Shown here piece after piece: positions 51,328-60,614 of a DNA stretch of 64,000 bases. Numbering within the stretch: the stretch's first letter is position 1; each line of letters starts with the position of its first letter. This DNA comes from Burkholderia territorii (lineage in GTDB: Bacteria; Pseudomonadota; Gammaproteobacteria; Burkholderiales; Burkholderiaceae), in NCBI RefSeq assembly GCF_902833055.1, contig NZ_CADFEJ010000002.1, positions 558,001 to 622,000 of the forward strand. The letters are read 5' to 3'. The translations under genes were made by a program, and so were the position numbers. The notes under the pieces are model-generated. The model had not been told where the DNA came from, made no database searches, and saw nothing but the letters and a program-made list of their open reading frames with translations.

Positions 51328-52856
51328 CGAGACTGGCGATTTCACCGCGAATCGGCACCGCGGCGCTCGTGCTGACATTCCTCGCCGGCTGTACGACGTT
51401 CTCGAAGGATGGCGGCTTCGACACCGTGTCGTCCGTTGCATCGGAGCGCATCGGGAAGGACGCCGTGATCGTCAGGACCGACGCCGACCGCGCCGCCGTC
51501 GACCAGCGGACGAAGGCGTTGCTTGCGACGCCGTTGTCGATGGACGACGCGGTGCAGCTCGCGCTGCTGAACAACCGCGGGCTGCAGGCGTCGTACGCGG
51601 AGCTCGGGCTGTCGGAGGCCGATCTGGTGCAGGCCGGCCGGCTGCCGAACCCGCGCTTCTCGTTCAGCCGCACGCGGGCCGGCGACGGCGAACTGAGCCT
51701 CGGCCGCACGTTCTCGGCCAACGTGTTCGCGCTGCTGACGTTGCCGCTCGCGACGAACATCGAGCGCCGCCGTTTCGAACAGACGCGGCTCGAAACGGCC
51801 GACGCGATGCTGAAGGTCGCGGCCGACGCACGCCGCGCGTATGTCGAAGCGGTCGCCGCCGAGCAGGCCGCGAACTATGCGCGACAGGTCCGCGACGCCG
51901 CGAGTGCCGGCGCCGAACTCGCGCTGCGCATGCGCCAGGCCGGCAACTTCAGCCGGCTCGACTACGCGCGCGAACAGGCGTTCCATGCGGACGCGGTCGC
52001 GCAGCAGGCGAAGGCACAGCAGCAGGCCGTTGCCGCGCGCGAGAAGCTCACGCGCGCGATGGGCCTGTGGGGCGAGCACACGCGGTACGCGCTGCCCGAG
52101 CGCTTGCCCGATCTGCCGAAGTCCCGTCCCGATCTGCCCGATCTCGAACGCTATGCGATGCGCAACCGCCTCGACATCCAGGCCGCGAAGCTGCAGACGC
52201 AGGGCGTCGCGTCGTCGCTTGGGCTCAGCAAGGCGACGCGCTTCGTCAACGCGGTCGATCTCGGCTACGTGAACAACTACGAGACCGGCAAGGGGCACGA
52301 GCACGGCTACGAGATCAGCGTCGAGATTCCGCTGTTCGACTGGGGCAGCGCGAAGGTCGCGCGGGCCGAGGCCATCTACATGCAGTCGGCGAACCGGCTC
52401 GCGCAGACGGCGATCGACGCGCGCTCGGACGTGCGCGAATCGTACGCGGCATACACGACGAGCTACGACGTCGCGAAGCACTATCGCGACGAAGTCGTGC
52501 CGCTGCGCAAGACGATCTCGGACGAGCTGCTGCTGCGCTACAACGGGATGCTCGCGAGCGTGTTCGAGCTGCTGGCCGATGCGCGGGAGCAGGTCGGCGC
52601 GGTCAACGGCTACATCGATGCGTTGAAAGATTACTGGCTCGCCGAAACGGATCTGCAGGCGGCCGTCGGCGGCCGCCTGCCGACCGCGCAGCCGACACAG
52701 CCGACGCAGCCGACTCAGCCGACTCAGCCGACCCAGCCGACCCAGCCGACAAAACCGGCGCCAACGCCCGCAGCACCCCCGACCGACGCTGCGCCGCAGC
52801 CGGCTTCTTCACCCGTGGCGCAACTGGCGCCCGCAACGCATCCGGAAGGTCATTGA
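51324..52856 (+). CDS. TolC-family outer-membrane factor lipoprotein
   Basis: A 510-residue outer-membrane efflux protein. The lipobox is in LAGCTTF near residue 23. Two OEP halves are visible, first starting LSMDDAVQLALLNNRGLQASYAE and second DLERYAMRNRLDIQAAKLQTQG. A C-terminal Pro/Thr/Gln tail of about 70 residues is unusual and includes seven QPT repeats. It would form an outer-membrane channel. No RND pump or membrane-fusion partner occurs nearby, so it may serve the copper system alone or with pumps elsewhere. Confidence 0.88.
   Translation: MTRLAISPRIGTAALVLTFLAGCTTFSKDGGFDTVSSVASERIGKDAVIVRTDADRAAVDQRTKALLATPLSMDDAVQLALLNNRGLQASYAELGLSEADLVQAGRLPNPRFSFSRTRAGDGELSLGRTFSANVFALLTLPLATNIERRRFEQTRLETADAMLKVAADARRAYVEAVAAEQAANYARQVRDAASAGAELALRMRQAGNFSRLDYAREQAFHADAVAQQAKAQQQAVAAREKLTRAMGLWGEHTRYALPERLPDLPKSRPDLPDLERYAMRNRLDIQAAKLQTQGVASSLGLSKATRFVNAVDLGYVNNYETGKGHEHGYEISVEIPLFDWGSAKVARAEAIYMQSANRLAQTAIDARSDVRESYAAYTTSYDVAKHYRDEVVPLRKTISDELLLRYNGMLASVFELLADAREQVGAVNGYIDALKDYWLAETDLQAAVGGRLPTAQPTQPTQPTQPTQPTQPTQPTKPAPTPAAPPTDAAPQPASSPVAQLAPATHPEGH
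52689..52751 (+). repeat. Seven 9-bp CAGCCGACN repeats (QPT repeats)
   Basis: Seven consecutive CAGCCGACN units encode Gln-Pro-Thr repeats in the C-terminal tail of the TolC-family protein. Each unit differs only in the last base. A 9-bp in-frame repeat can change copy number without breaking the gene, so length variation between strains is expected. Confidence 0.88.
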
Positions 52857-52857
52857 C

Positions 52858-54153
52858 ATGGTGTCCCGTCGACAATTTCTCAGCGGCTCGGGCGCCGCGC
52901 TGCTCGGTGCGGCGATGGTCAGCAAGGCCGGCGCCGCATCGCTGCCCGAAGCGCCCACGATGGCGAAGGCCGGCACGCAGCCGCCGCTCGTGCCGCCCAA
53001 CGGCCGCCCGTACACGCCCGTCGCGACGCTGAACGGCTGGACGCTGCCGTGGCGGATGAAGAACGGCTGGAAGGAGTTCCACCTGACGGCCGAGCCCGTC
53101 GTGCGCGAGATGGCGCCCGGGATGAACGCGAACCTGTGGGGCTACAACGGCCAGTCGCCGGGCCCGACGATCGAGGCCGTCGAAGGCGACAAGGTCCGGA
53201 TCTTCGTGACGAACCGGCTGCCCGAGCACACGACGATCCACTGGCACGGGCTGCGGTTGCCCAACGGGATGGACGGTGTCGGCGGCCTCACGCAGCCGCA
53301 CATTCCGCCCGGCAAGACCTTCGTCTACGAGTTCCAGCTGCAGGCGCACGGCACGTTCATGTATCACCCGCACGCCGACGAGATGGTGCAGATGGCGATG
53401 GGCATGATGGGCATGTTCATCGTGCATCCGAAGGATCGCGCGACGATGCCCGTCGATCGCGACTTCGTCTTCCTGCTCGCCGCGTACGACATCGATCCGG
53501 GCAGTTACACGCCGCGCGTGAACGAGATGACGGACTTCAACATGTGGACGTTCAACTCCCGCGTGTTTCCGGGCATCGACCCGCTGCCGGTGCGCGCGGG
53601 CGACCGTGTGCGGATTCGTTTCGGAAACCTGACGATGACGAACCATCCGATCCACCTGCACGGCTACAGCTTCGAGGTGGCCGGCACCGACGGCGGCTGG
53701 ATTCCGCCTGCGGCGCGCTGGCCGGAGGTGACGGCCGACGTCGCGGTCGGCCAGATGCGCGCGATCGAGTTCACCGCCGATCGCCCGGGCGACTGGGCGT
53801 TTCATTGCCACAAGTCGCATCACACGATGAATGCGATGGGGCATCAGGTGCCGAACCTGATCGGCGTGCCGCAGAAGGATCTCGCGAAGAAGATCGGCAA
53901 GCTCGTGCCGGACTACATGGCGATGGGCAGCACGGGCGGCGCGATGGGCGGCATGGACATGCCGCTGCCCGACAACACGCTGCCGATGATGACGGGCACG
54001 GGACCGTTCGGGCCGCTGGAGATGGGCGGCATGTTCACGGTGCTGAAGGTTCGGCAGGGGCTCGGCCGGGACGACTATCGCGACCCGGGCTGGTTCCGGC
54101 ATCCGAAGGGCACCGTCGCGTACGAGTACACCGGCGAATTGCCGGACGGTTGA
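52858..54153 (+). CDS. Multicopper oxidase (periplasmic, Tat-exported)
   Basis: A 431-residue multicopper oxidase. The Tat signal is VSRRQFLSGSG. The copper-binding motifs occur in order: HWHGLRL, MYHPHADE, HPIHLHGYS and HCHKSHH with a following Met, making T1 and T2/T3 sites. A Met/Gly-rich stretch (MGSTGGAMGGMDMPLP) near the end is like those in copper-resistance oxidases. It oxidises Cu(I) or organic substrates in the periplasm. It begins just after the TolC-family gene stop. Confidence 0.92.
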   Translation: MVSRRQFLSGSGAALLGAAMVSKAGAASLPEAPTMAKAGTQPPLVPPNGRPYTPVATLNGWTLPWRMKNGWKEFHLTAEPVVREMAPGMNANLWGYNGQSPGPTIEAVEGDKVRIFVTNRLPEHTTIHWHGLRLPNGMDGVGGLTQPHIPPGKTFVYEFQLQAHGTFMYHPHADEMVQMAMGMMGMFIVHPKDRATMPVDRDFVFLLAAYDIDPGSYTPRVNEMTDFNMWTFNSRVFPGIDPLPVRAGDRVRIRFGNLTMTNHPIHLHGYSFEVAGTDGGWIPPAARWPEVTADVAVGQMRAIEFTADRPGDWAFHCHKSHHTMNAMGHQVPNLIGVPQKDLAKKIGKLVPDYMAMGSTGGAMGGMDMPLPDNTLPMMTGTGPFGPLEMGGMFTVLKVRQGLGRDDYRDPGWFRHPKGTVAYEYTGELPDG

Positions 54154-54226
54154 GCCGCGGGCAGCAGGCGGCGGCCGCGACGATCCGGCCGCCGGTTTTC
54201 GTTTCATTCACTCAGGAGCACATACG

Positions 54227-54556
54227 ATGAAGAAGACACTGGTTTCCATTGCAACGGGTTGCATGCTGGCATTTTCCGTCGCGTCGTACGCGGCCGGCGA
54301 CATGGCCGGCATGGACATGACCGGCGGCGCGATGCAGGAGATGTCGCACGGCGAGATCCGCAGGATCGATACGAGCACGGGCAAGCTGACGATCAAGCAC
54401 GGCCCGCTGGACAACCTCGGGATGGACGCGATGACGATGGCGTTCAAGGTGAAGGACCCGGCGATGCTGTCGCAGGTGAAGGTGGGCGACAAGATCGACT
54501 TCGTCGCCGAGGACGTAAACGGCACGTTGACCGTCGTCGAGTTGAAGAAGCCGTGA
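54227..54556 (+). CDS. CusF-like periplasmic copper-binding protein
   Basis: A 109-residue protein. A signal peptide covers residues 1-22 (SVASYA). Met-rich DMAGMDMTGGAM precedes the CusF_Ec domain. That domain includes HGEIRRIDTSTGKLTIKHGP and MDAMTMAFKV, with Met residues typical for Cu(I)/Ag(I) binding. In CusF-like proteins this is a copper chaperone. It lies between the multicopper oxidase and copC, 8 bp before the latter. Confidence 0.9.
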   Translation: MKKTLVSIATGCMLAFSVASYAAGDMAGMDMTGGAMQEMSHGEIRRIDTSTGKLTIKHGPLDNLGMDAMTMAFKVKDPAMLSQVKVGDKIDFVAEDVNGTLTVVELKKP

Positions 54557-54563
54557 CGCGGGC

Positions 54564-54950
54564 ATGACCATGAAAACGACCACTTTCGGGCGGCTGGCCG
54601 CCCTTGCCGCGGCCGGCGCGATCGCCGCCGCCGTGCCGGCCGCGGCATTCGCGCACGGCAAGCTGGAAAGCGCCGTACCGGCGACGGGCAGCGCGCTCGA
54701 CACCGCGCCCGACACGTTGCGGTTGACGTTCAACGAAGACCTCGAAGCGGCATTCAGCTTGGTGAAGGTGTCGGACGGGAGCGGCAATCCCGTCGCGCAC
54801 GAGAAGGCGAAAGTCGATGCGTCGAACCCGCGCGTGATGACCGTCGCGATGCCGAAGCTCGTGCCCGGCGCATACACGGTGCAGTGGGTGGCGATGACCG
54901 CCGACGCGCATCGCACCAAGGGAACCTATTCGTTCAGGGTGAAGGGATGA
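54564..54950 (+). CDS. copC: CopC periplasmic copper-resistance protein
   Basis: A 128-residue CopC-domain protein. After the signal peptide (ending AAAFA) the mature chain begins HGKLESAVPATGS, so the N-terminal His is the Cu(II) ligand of CopC. The end TADAHRTKGTYSF carries the second conserved His. ATG 54564 or 54570 may be the start. Its stop overlaps the copD ATG. It delivers copper in the periplasm, probably to CopD. Confidence 0.93.
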   Translation: MTMKTTTFGRLAALAAAGAIAAAVPAAAFAHGKLESAVPATGSALDTAPDTLRLTFNEDLEAAFSLVKVSDGSGNPVAHEKAKVDASNPRVMTVAMPKLVPGAYTVQWVAMTADAHRTKGTYSFRVKG

Positions 54951-55888
54951 ACGAGGGTTTCGTCGGCCTCCTGAGGCTCGTGGCGGTGGCGATCCAGAAC
55001 ACCGGGTTCGCGGTGGTCGTCGGCGCGCTGCTGGGCAGCCACTGGCTCGCGCGCGGCGAGTCGGCGTGGCAGCACGGCATCGCGCGGCGTCTCGTTGCGA
55101 CGCTGCGCATCGCGTCCGTCGTGTCGCTGCTCGCGAGCATCGTCGCATTCTGGGCGCACTGCGCGTTGATGAGCGACGTGTCGATGCTGGACGCCGGGCC
55201 GGCCGTGTGCTCGATGCTCGCCGGCACCGGCTTCGGCCACGCGTGGCTGGCCGGCGCGGTGTTCGCGGCCGTCGTCGTGTTGCTGTCGTTGCTCCGCGAT
55301 GCGAACGATACGCGCTTTCCGTTCGCGATGTGGACGGCGCTCGCGGGCGTCGCACTCGCGCGCAGCAACGGCGGGCATCCGGTCGATGCGGGGTGGTTCA
55401 GCGTGCCGGTGTGGGTCGACTGGCTGCATCTGCTGGCGATCAGCGCGTGGGTCGGGCTCGTTTTCGTGACGGCGTTCGGCGTGATGCCGCGTCTTGCCGG
55501 CATGCCCGCGCGCGAACGCACGACCGGCGCATCATTCGTCCAGTCGTTGTCCGATGCGTCGACGTACGCGTTGATCGTGCTGTTCGCGACCGGTGCTTAC
55601 AACGGCTGGCGCGGTGTCGATACGCCGGCGAACCTGCTTGCGTCGACATACGGGCAGATCCTGCTGTTCAAGCTTGCGCTCGTGCTGATCGCGGCGGCGC
55701 TCGGCGGGCACAACCGGTTCTTCGAGATGCCGAAGCTGCTGGCCGCGCTGAAGGACCCGGACGCCGCGACGCCGGCCGGCCCGTTGCGCCGCTTCGGCGC
55801 GGTATTGCGGATCGAGGCGGTCGTGCTGGCCGGCGTGCTGATGGTGGCCGCCGTGCTGGTGTCGAGCGCGTTGCCGGGGACGGTCTAG
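54947..55888 (+). CDS. copD: CopD inner-membrane copper-transport protein
   Basis: A 313-residue polytopic protein with about eight hydrophobic helices and the CopD domain. Conserved features include FWAHCALMSDV, NGGHPVDAGW, and DWLHLLAISAWVGL, which hold His residues needed for copper passage. Its ATG overlaps the copC TGA by four bases, the usual copC-copD pairing. It is the last gene of the cop operon and is followed by an inverted repeat. Confidence 0.92.
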   Translation: MNEGFVGLLRLVAVAIQNTGFAVVVGALLGSHWLARGESAWQHGIARRLVATLRIASVVSLLASIVAFWAHCALMSDVSMLDAGPAVCSMLAGTGFGHAWLAGAVFAAVVVLLSLLRDANDTRFPFAMWTALAGVALARSNGGHPVDAGWFSVPVWVDWLHLLAISAWVGLVFVTAFGVMPRLAGMPARERTTGASFVQSLSDASTYALIVLFATGAYNGWRGVDTPANLLASTYGQILLFKLALVLIAAALGGHNRFFEMPKLLAALKDPDAATPAGPLRRFGAVLRIEAVVLAGVLMVAAVLVSSALPGTV

Positions 55889-55918
55889 CGGCACGGTCGG
55901 CGGGCGAGCCCGGCGTCG

Positions 55919-55960
55919 GGAAATCGTCGGAGAAAGGGCGGTTTTGATCAGACGATTTCC
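55919..55960. promoter_or_regulatory. 10-bp inverted repeat downstream of copD
   Basis: GGAAATCGTC (55919-55928) and GACGATTTCC (55951-55960) form a perfect inverted repeat with a 22-base loop. It lies 30 bp after the copD stop. No T-run follows, so it may be a weak terminator or an mRNA-stabilising hairpin, or a site for the downstream nuclease gene promoter. Confidence 0.45.
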
Positions 55961-56097
55961 GCTTTCGCCTCGTGAGCGCAAGACCGATCGCCATCGTAGC
56001 GCGCTGCGGAAATTACAACCATCTGTCTTTTGGTTACTAAAAACTGTCACCGAGCGCCGCTAAGCTTTCGCCACCCTCACAACCGGGATTCCCCGTC

Positions 56098-57909
56098 ATG
56101 CGCTCGACAATCCGCCTGTTTGCCCCGCTATTGCTGCTGCCCACGCTTGCCGCTCCCGTCTTCGCCGCCACCGCCGCGCCCATCAGTCCGAACTGCGGCG
56201 GCAGCACGACGCCGATCGCCGACATCCAGGGGCCCGGCGCGCCGTCGCCGCTCGCGGGCCAGAACGTGTCGATCGAAGCAGTCGTCACCGCCGATTTCGG
56301 CGGCACGGACGGCTTCGGTGGCTTCTTCGTCCAGCAGGCCGACGCGCAGCGTCGCAACCAGCCGGGCGTGTCCGAAGGCCTGTTCGTCTATGCGCCGAAA
56401 GTGCGCGCGAAGGCCGGCGATCTCGTGCACGTGACGGGCAAGGTCGAGGAAAAATACGGGCAGACGCAGCTCACGCTGTCGGGCGCGATCGCGGTGTGCG
56501 CGAACGGCCAGACGGTCACGCCCGCGACGCTCACGCTGCCGGTCGACAGCCCGAGCACGTTCGCCGCGTATGAAGGGATGCGCGTGCGCCTGCCGCAAAC
56601 GCTCACCGTCACCGAGAACTACGAGCTGGGCCGCTACGGCAGCGTGATGTTGAGTAACGGCCGCCTGCGCACGCCGACCAGCGTGGTGCCGCCGTCGCAG
56701 GCACAGACGCAGATCGATGCGAACGCACGCAACCGGCTGATCCTCGACGACGGTTCGAACAAGCAGAACCCGGCGACCGTGCCGTATCCGGCGCCGGAAC
56801 TGTCGGCCGCGAACACGCTGCGCTCGGGCTACACCGTGCGCGACGTCGAGGGCGTGCTCGAGGTGCGCTACGGTGCATGGCGCGTGCAGCCGCTGCCCGG
56901 CGCAGCCGCGCCGACGTTCGACACGCGTTCGAATCCGCGTACCAACGCCCCGGCACGCGATCCGAAATCGAACCTGCGCGTCGCGTCGTTCAACGTCCTC
57001 AACTATTTCAACGGCAACGGTCTCGGCGGCGGCTTCGACGATCCGAACAACCGCGGCGCGAAGACCTATCAGGAATTCCAGCGCCAGGAAGCGAAGATCG
57101 TCAGCGCGCTGAAGGCGCTCGACGCCGACGTGATCGGCCTGATGGAAATCCAGAACAACGGCTATGGCGAATTGAGCGCGGTGCGCCAGCTCGCCGCGAA
57201 GCTCGGCAGCAACTGGCGCGTCGTCGATCCGGGCACGTCGCGCCTCGGCGGCGACGCGATCGCCGTCGCGATGATCTACGACAGCCGCGCGGTCGAACCC
57301 GTCGGTCGCGCGGCGACGCTCGCGATCGACGACAAGAACCGCCAGCCGCTCGCGCAGTCGTTCCGCCGGATCGGCGGCAAGCAGGCACTGACGATCGCGG
57401 TCAACCACCTGAAGTCGAAGAACTGCCCCGACGCGGCGAACGACGACCTCGACCAGGGCGACGGCCAGGGCTGCTGGAACCCGACGCGCACGCGCGCGGC
57501 CGCGAAGCTGGCCGACTGGCTTGCCAGCACGCCGACGGGCGTCGCGGGGCAGGGCACGCTGTTGATCGGCGACTTCAACAGCTACACGTATGAAGACCCG
57601 ATCCGCCTGCTCGAATCGCGCGGCTACCGCAACCTCGTGTCGCGCTGGATCGGCGCCAACGCGTACAGCTACGTGTACAACGGCGAAGCCGGCTACCTCG
57701 ATCATGCGCTCGCGTCGCTGCCGCTCGCGTCGCACGTGAAGGCCGTGCACGAATGGCACATCAACGCGGACGAGCCGCTCGCGCTGCAGTACACGCTCGC
57801 GTACAAGTCGGCCGAACAGCAGAAGACGTTCTATGCGCCGGATGCGTATCGTTCGTCGGATCACGATCCGGTGCTGATCGATATCGCGCTGCCGGGCGGC
57901 GGGCGCTGA
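56098..57909 (+). CDS. Extracellular endonuclease/exonuclease (ExeM/NucH family)
   Basis: A 603-residue secreted nuclease. The signal peptide ends in APVFA. An OB-fold-like domain (about 40-120) and a second beta domain precede an endonuclease/exonuclease/phosphatase domain from about 295. That domain contains VASFNVLNYFN, DVIGLMEIQNNG, LLIGDFNSY and SSDHDPVLID, the Mg-binding and catalytic motifs. Family members degrade extracellular DNA. It starts 210 bp after copD with its own likely promoter. Confidence 0.92.
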   Translation: MRSTIRLFAPLLLLPTLAAPVFAATAAPISPNCGGSTTPIADIQGPGAPSPLAGQNVSIEAVVTADFGGTDGFGGFFVQQADAQRRNQPGVSEGLFVYAPKVRAKAGDLVHVTGKVEEKYGQTQLTLSGAIAVCANGQTVTPATLTLPVDSPSTFAAYEGMRVRLPQTLTVTENYELGRYGSVMLSNGRLRTPTSVVPPSQAQTQIDANARNRLILDDGSNKQNPATVPYPAPELSAANTLRSGYTVRDVEGVLEVRYGAWRVQPLPGAAAPTFDTRSNPRTNAPARDPKSNLRVASFNVLNYFNGNGLGGGFDDPNNRGAKTYQEFQRQEAKIVSALKALDADVIGLMEIQNNGYGELSAVRQLAAKLGSNWRVVDPGTSRLGGDAIAVAMIYDSRAVEPVGRAATLAIDDKNRQPLAQSFRRIGGKQALTIAVNHLKSKNCPDAANDDLDQGDGQGCWNPTRTRAAAKLADWLASTPTGVAGQGTLLIGDFNSYTYEDPIRLLESRGYRNLVSRWIGANAYSYVYNGEAGYLDHALASLPLASHVKAVHEWHINADEPLALQYTLAYKSAEQQKTFYAPDAYRSSDHDPVLIDIALPGGGR

Positions 57910-58719
57910 TCGCTGAATCGGGTATCGGCATCACGGCGTGCGGCGTGACCGCGCGTCGTCGCGCGGGCGGCGGCAGCGCTGCTCGCGCGATCTCTCTGCG
58001 TCGGACATGACGTGCCCGCTTCGTGATCGCTGCAATCCGATCCGGAAAGCGCGGCGCGAATAAGCGCGTCACCAGTGCGAATACCTGCGTATTACGCATC
58101 AATGCCGTTCCGCGCACCTGCGGTTTCATTCTGGCATCGAGTAAATAATTCCGTCACGTGTCCCTTGAATAATCGAAATCGGTATTTTGTGGATGGCGCT
58201 CGTCTTTATTCAATGAATCGCGCTAATCGATCGGAGATAATTAAAATGAAAGAAAGCTCCTGTCGATTTGAAGGGTTTTCGCGCGCGATTCAAATACCCG
58301 CCGCCCGCTGCGGGAAATACGCAAAACCGGCCGCAGTTCAAGAATATTGATCCCCCGCTACCTGCCCGATTCGAACATTCGTTTTTCTTTCAAATCCCAG
58401 ACACTGATCGCCGTTCGCATCATAAGAGATTTTTTAATATCCGAATGATCTTTGACAACGCGGCGCAGCACCGCCTATTTTTGTGATGTCGTAAATTTTG
58501 GTAATACGATAAGTCGTAGAAACTGCAAGGGGGCGGCGTTCCCGCATCATTCTCCGCCAGCAGTTTGCTGTGTCTGTATCAAGTTCAGTGTCTCGAAGAA
58601 GTCCAATCCCCAACCGCCGTCTGCCGACCGTGCAACGCGAGTGGCGGGTACGCCTGCGCGTTTTTCGGCGGCGATGGCGGCCTGTGTGAAGCGATATCCG
58701 ACCCAACACAAGGACCGAG
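57910..58719. other. Long AT-rich intergenic region
   Basis: About 810 bp with a visibly lower GC content from 58130 to 58510 than the rest of the window. It contains many A/T runs (AATAATTCCGTCA, TTTTTTAATATCC) and a short ORF at 58246-58350. A region like this before an exported enzyme is a plausible site for promoters and for silencing by H-NS-type proteins (inference). Confidence 0.5.
58246..58350 (+). CDS. 34-codon ORF in the AT-rich region
   Basis: ATG 58246 has GGAG eight bases upstream. The peptide begins MKESSCRFEGF, with a basic middle (ARCGKYAKPA) and ends QEY. No hydrophobic segment or known family. It could be a small regulatory peptide or a chance ORF, as the same region may be purely regulatory. 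Confidence 0.3.
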   Translation: MKESSCRFEGFSRAIQIPAARCGKYAKPAAVQEY

Positions 58720-60570
58720 ATGAAACCAGACAGAAGCAGTACCGGCAGCAGGCGCGAACGTCGCGTCCGGCTGGCCGGGCTAGGCGCAGTGACGGCCGTG
58801 ACGCTCGTGCTCGCGGGCTGCGGCGGCGACGATTCGTCGTCGGTGGGCGCGTCGAGCCTCGCGCAGGCCACCGCGAGCCAGCAGGCCAGCGCGCAAGCGG
58901 CGGCCGGCAACCAGTCGCCGACGGCGAATCAGCCTTACGTCGACCCGGTCGCCTATTCGATGAACGCGACCGACGGCCTCGCGCCCGGCCAGGTCTCGGA
59001 GAAGGCGGCAGTGATGCATTACCAGTGGAAATCCGGCGGCACGACGGTCAACTACACGACGACCACCGGCCACCTGACCGCGCAGGACGCGAGCGGCAAT
59101 GCGGAAGCATCGATGTCGTACGTCGCGTACACGGCACCGAGCACGAACGGCAAGCCGCGCCCCGTCACGTTCGTGTACAACGGCGGCCCCGGCTCGTCGT
59201 CGATCTGGCTGCGCCTCGGCTCGTTCGCACCGACGCGCGTCGCCACGCCCGATCCGCTGTTCGGCAACAACTGGCCGAACTATCCGCTCGTCGACAACGC
59301 GGAAAGCCTGATCGACACGACCGATCTCGTGTTCATCGACCCGCCCGGAACCGGGCTGTCGGAAGCCGTGTTGCCGAACACGAACCAGAAGTACTGGGGG
59401 GCGGACGCGGACGTCAACATCATGCGCGACTTCATCCAGCGCTACCTGAACGTCAACGGCCGCGGCACGTCGCCGATCTATCTGTACGGCGAATCGTACG
59501 GTACGCCGCGTACCGACATGCTCGCGCTGGCGCTCGAATCGGCCGGCGTGCACCTGACGGGGATCGTGCTGCAGTCGGCGATCCTGAACTACTTCGCCGA
59601 TGCGATGGAGGCAGTGGCGATCACGCAGTCGACCGAAGGGCTGCTGCTCGACACCGATACCGTGGCCGGCTACCTGCCCGGCTATGCGGCGGTCGCGGCG
59701 TACTTCAACCAGGTGTCGCCGGCGCCGGTCAATCCGTATCTGTATGCACTGCAGACGGAGTTGTTTACGACGCTGATCTACAACCAGCTGCAGCAGTACT
59801 CGCAATCGTGGGTGCTGAGCCAGCTCGGCATTCCGGATGCGCTTGGCACGCCGGTGTTCCCGAGCGACGCGACGCTGAAGCTGTGGTCGCTGCCGTCGAG
59901 CCTCACGCAGCAGGCGCTGCGCGGCTACTTCAACGCGAATCCGTTCGGCACGAGCCTGCTGCCGGGCACGACGATCGGCCGCTATGACGGGCGCGTATCG
60001 CTGCCGAACTCGGATCCGCGGCTGCAAACGGACGGCGATCCGTCGGACATCCTGATCTCGCAGCCGTTCACGAACGCGCTCGCGACGCAGATGCCCGATT
60101 ACCTCGGCTACACCGCGCCGAACGCGACCTACCTGCCGTTGAACGACAACATCATCCAGGTGTGGGACTTCTCGCATGCCGGCCAGCCGATGCCCGACAC
60201 GATCCCCGATCTGCTCGGCGCGCTGCAGCTCAATCCGAAGCTTCAGGTGCTCGCGGAGAACGGCCTTCACGATCTGGCGACGCCGTTCTTCAACACCGAG
60301 AAGCAACTCGCGCGACTGCAGACGGTGAAGGGCCTGAATCCGAAGCTGCAGGTGAACTTCTTCCAGGGCGGGCACATGACGTATCTGGACGACGTCGCAC
60401 GTCCGCAGATGAAGCGCGATCTGAAGCTCTTCTATCAGGGCAGGCGGATTCCGACCGCGCTGACGCTGCGCACGCTGCCGCCGCCGTGGCCGGACGAGAA
60501 CCCGGCCGGCACGCCGACCGGCAGCGTGCCGGGCGCGACGGCCGCGACGACGCTGGCGGCGGCGCCATAA
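58720..60570 (+). CDS. Serine carboxypeptidase S10 family lipoprotein
   Basis: A 616-residue peptidase. A lipoprotein signal ends VLAGCGGDD, and a Ser/Gln/Ala-rich linker to about residue 70 follows. The alpha/beta-hydrolase triad is S259 (GESYGT), D518 (LHDLATP) and H552 (GGHMTY), as in S10 peptidases. The oxyanion segment FVYNGGPGSSSIWLRLG is present. It removes C-terminal residues at acidic pH in known members. A predicted EF-hand-like protein follows. The AT-rich upstream region probably carries its promoter. Confidence 0.9.
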   Translation: MKPDRSSTGSRRERRVRLAGLGAVTAVTLVLAGCGGDDSSSVGASSLAQATASQQASAQAAAGNQSPTANQPYVDPVAYSMNATDGLAPGQVSEKAAVMHYQWKSGGTTVNYTTTTGHLTAQDASGNAEASMSYVAYTAPSTNGKPRPVTFVYNGGPGSSSIWLRLGSFAPTRVATPDPLFGNNWPNYPLVDNAESLIDTTDLVFIDPPGTGLSEAVLPNTNQKYWGADADVNIMRDFIQRYLNVNGRGTSPIYLYGESYGTPRTDMLALALESAGVHLTGIVLQSAILNYFADAMEAVAITQSTEGLLLDTDTVAGYLPGYAAVAAYFNQVSPAPVNPYLYALQTELFTTLIYNQLQQYSQSWVLSQLGIPDALGTPVFPSDATLKLWSLPSSLTQQALRGYFNANPFGTSLLPGTTIGRYDGRVSLPNSDPRLQTDGDPSDILISQPFTNALATQMPDYLGYTAPNATYLPLNDNIIQVWDFSHAGQPMPDTIPDLLGALQLNPKLQVLAENGLHDLATPFFNTEKQLARLQTVKGLNPKLQVNFFQGGHMTYLDDVARPQMKRDLKLFYQGRRIPTALTLRTLPPPWPDENPAGTPTGSVPGATAATTLAAAP

Positions 60571-60614
60571 GCGACGGACTCCTTGCTAAAAGGAACCCTC
60601 TATTCATCCATTGA

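Noticed and set aside
55919..55960. Intrinsic terminator after copD
   Set aside because: The inverted repeat is perfect but the 22-base loop and lack of a T-run do not fit a Rho-independent terminator, so I kept it only as an inverted repeat.
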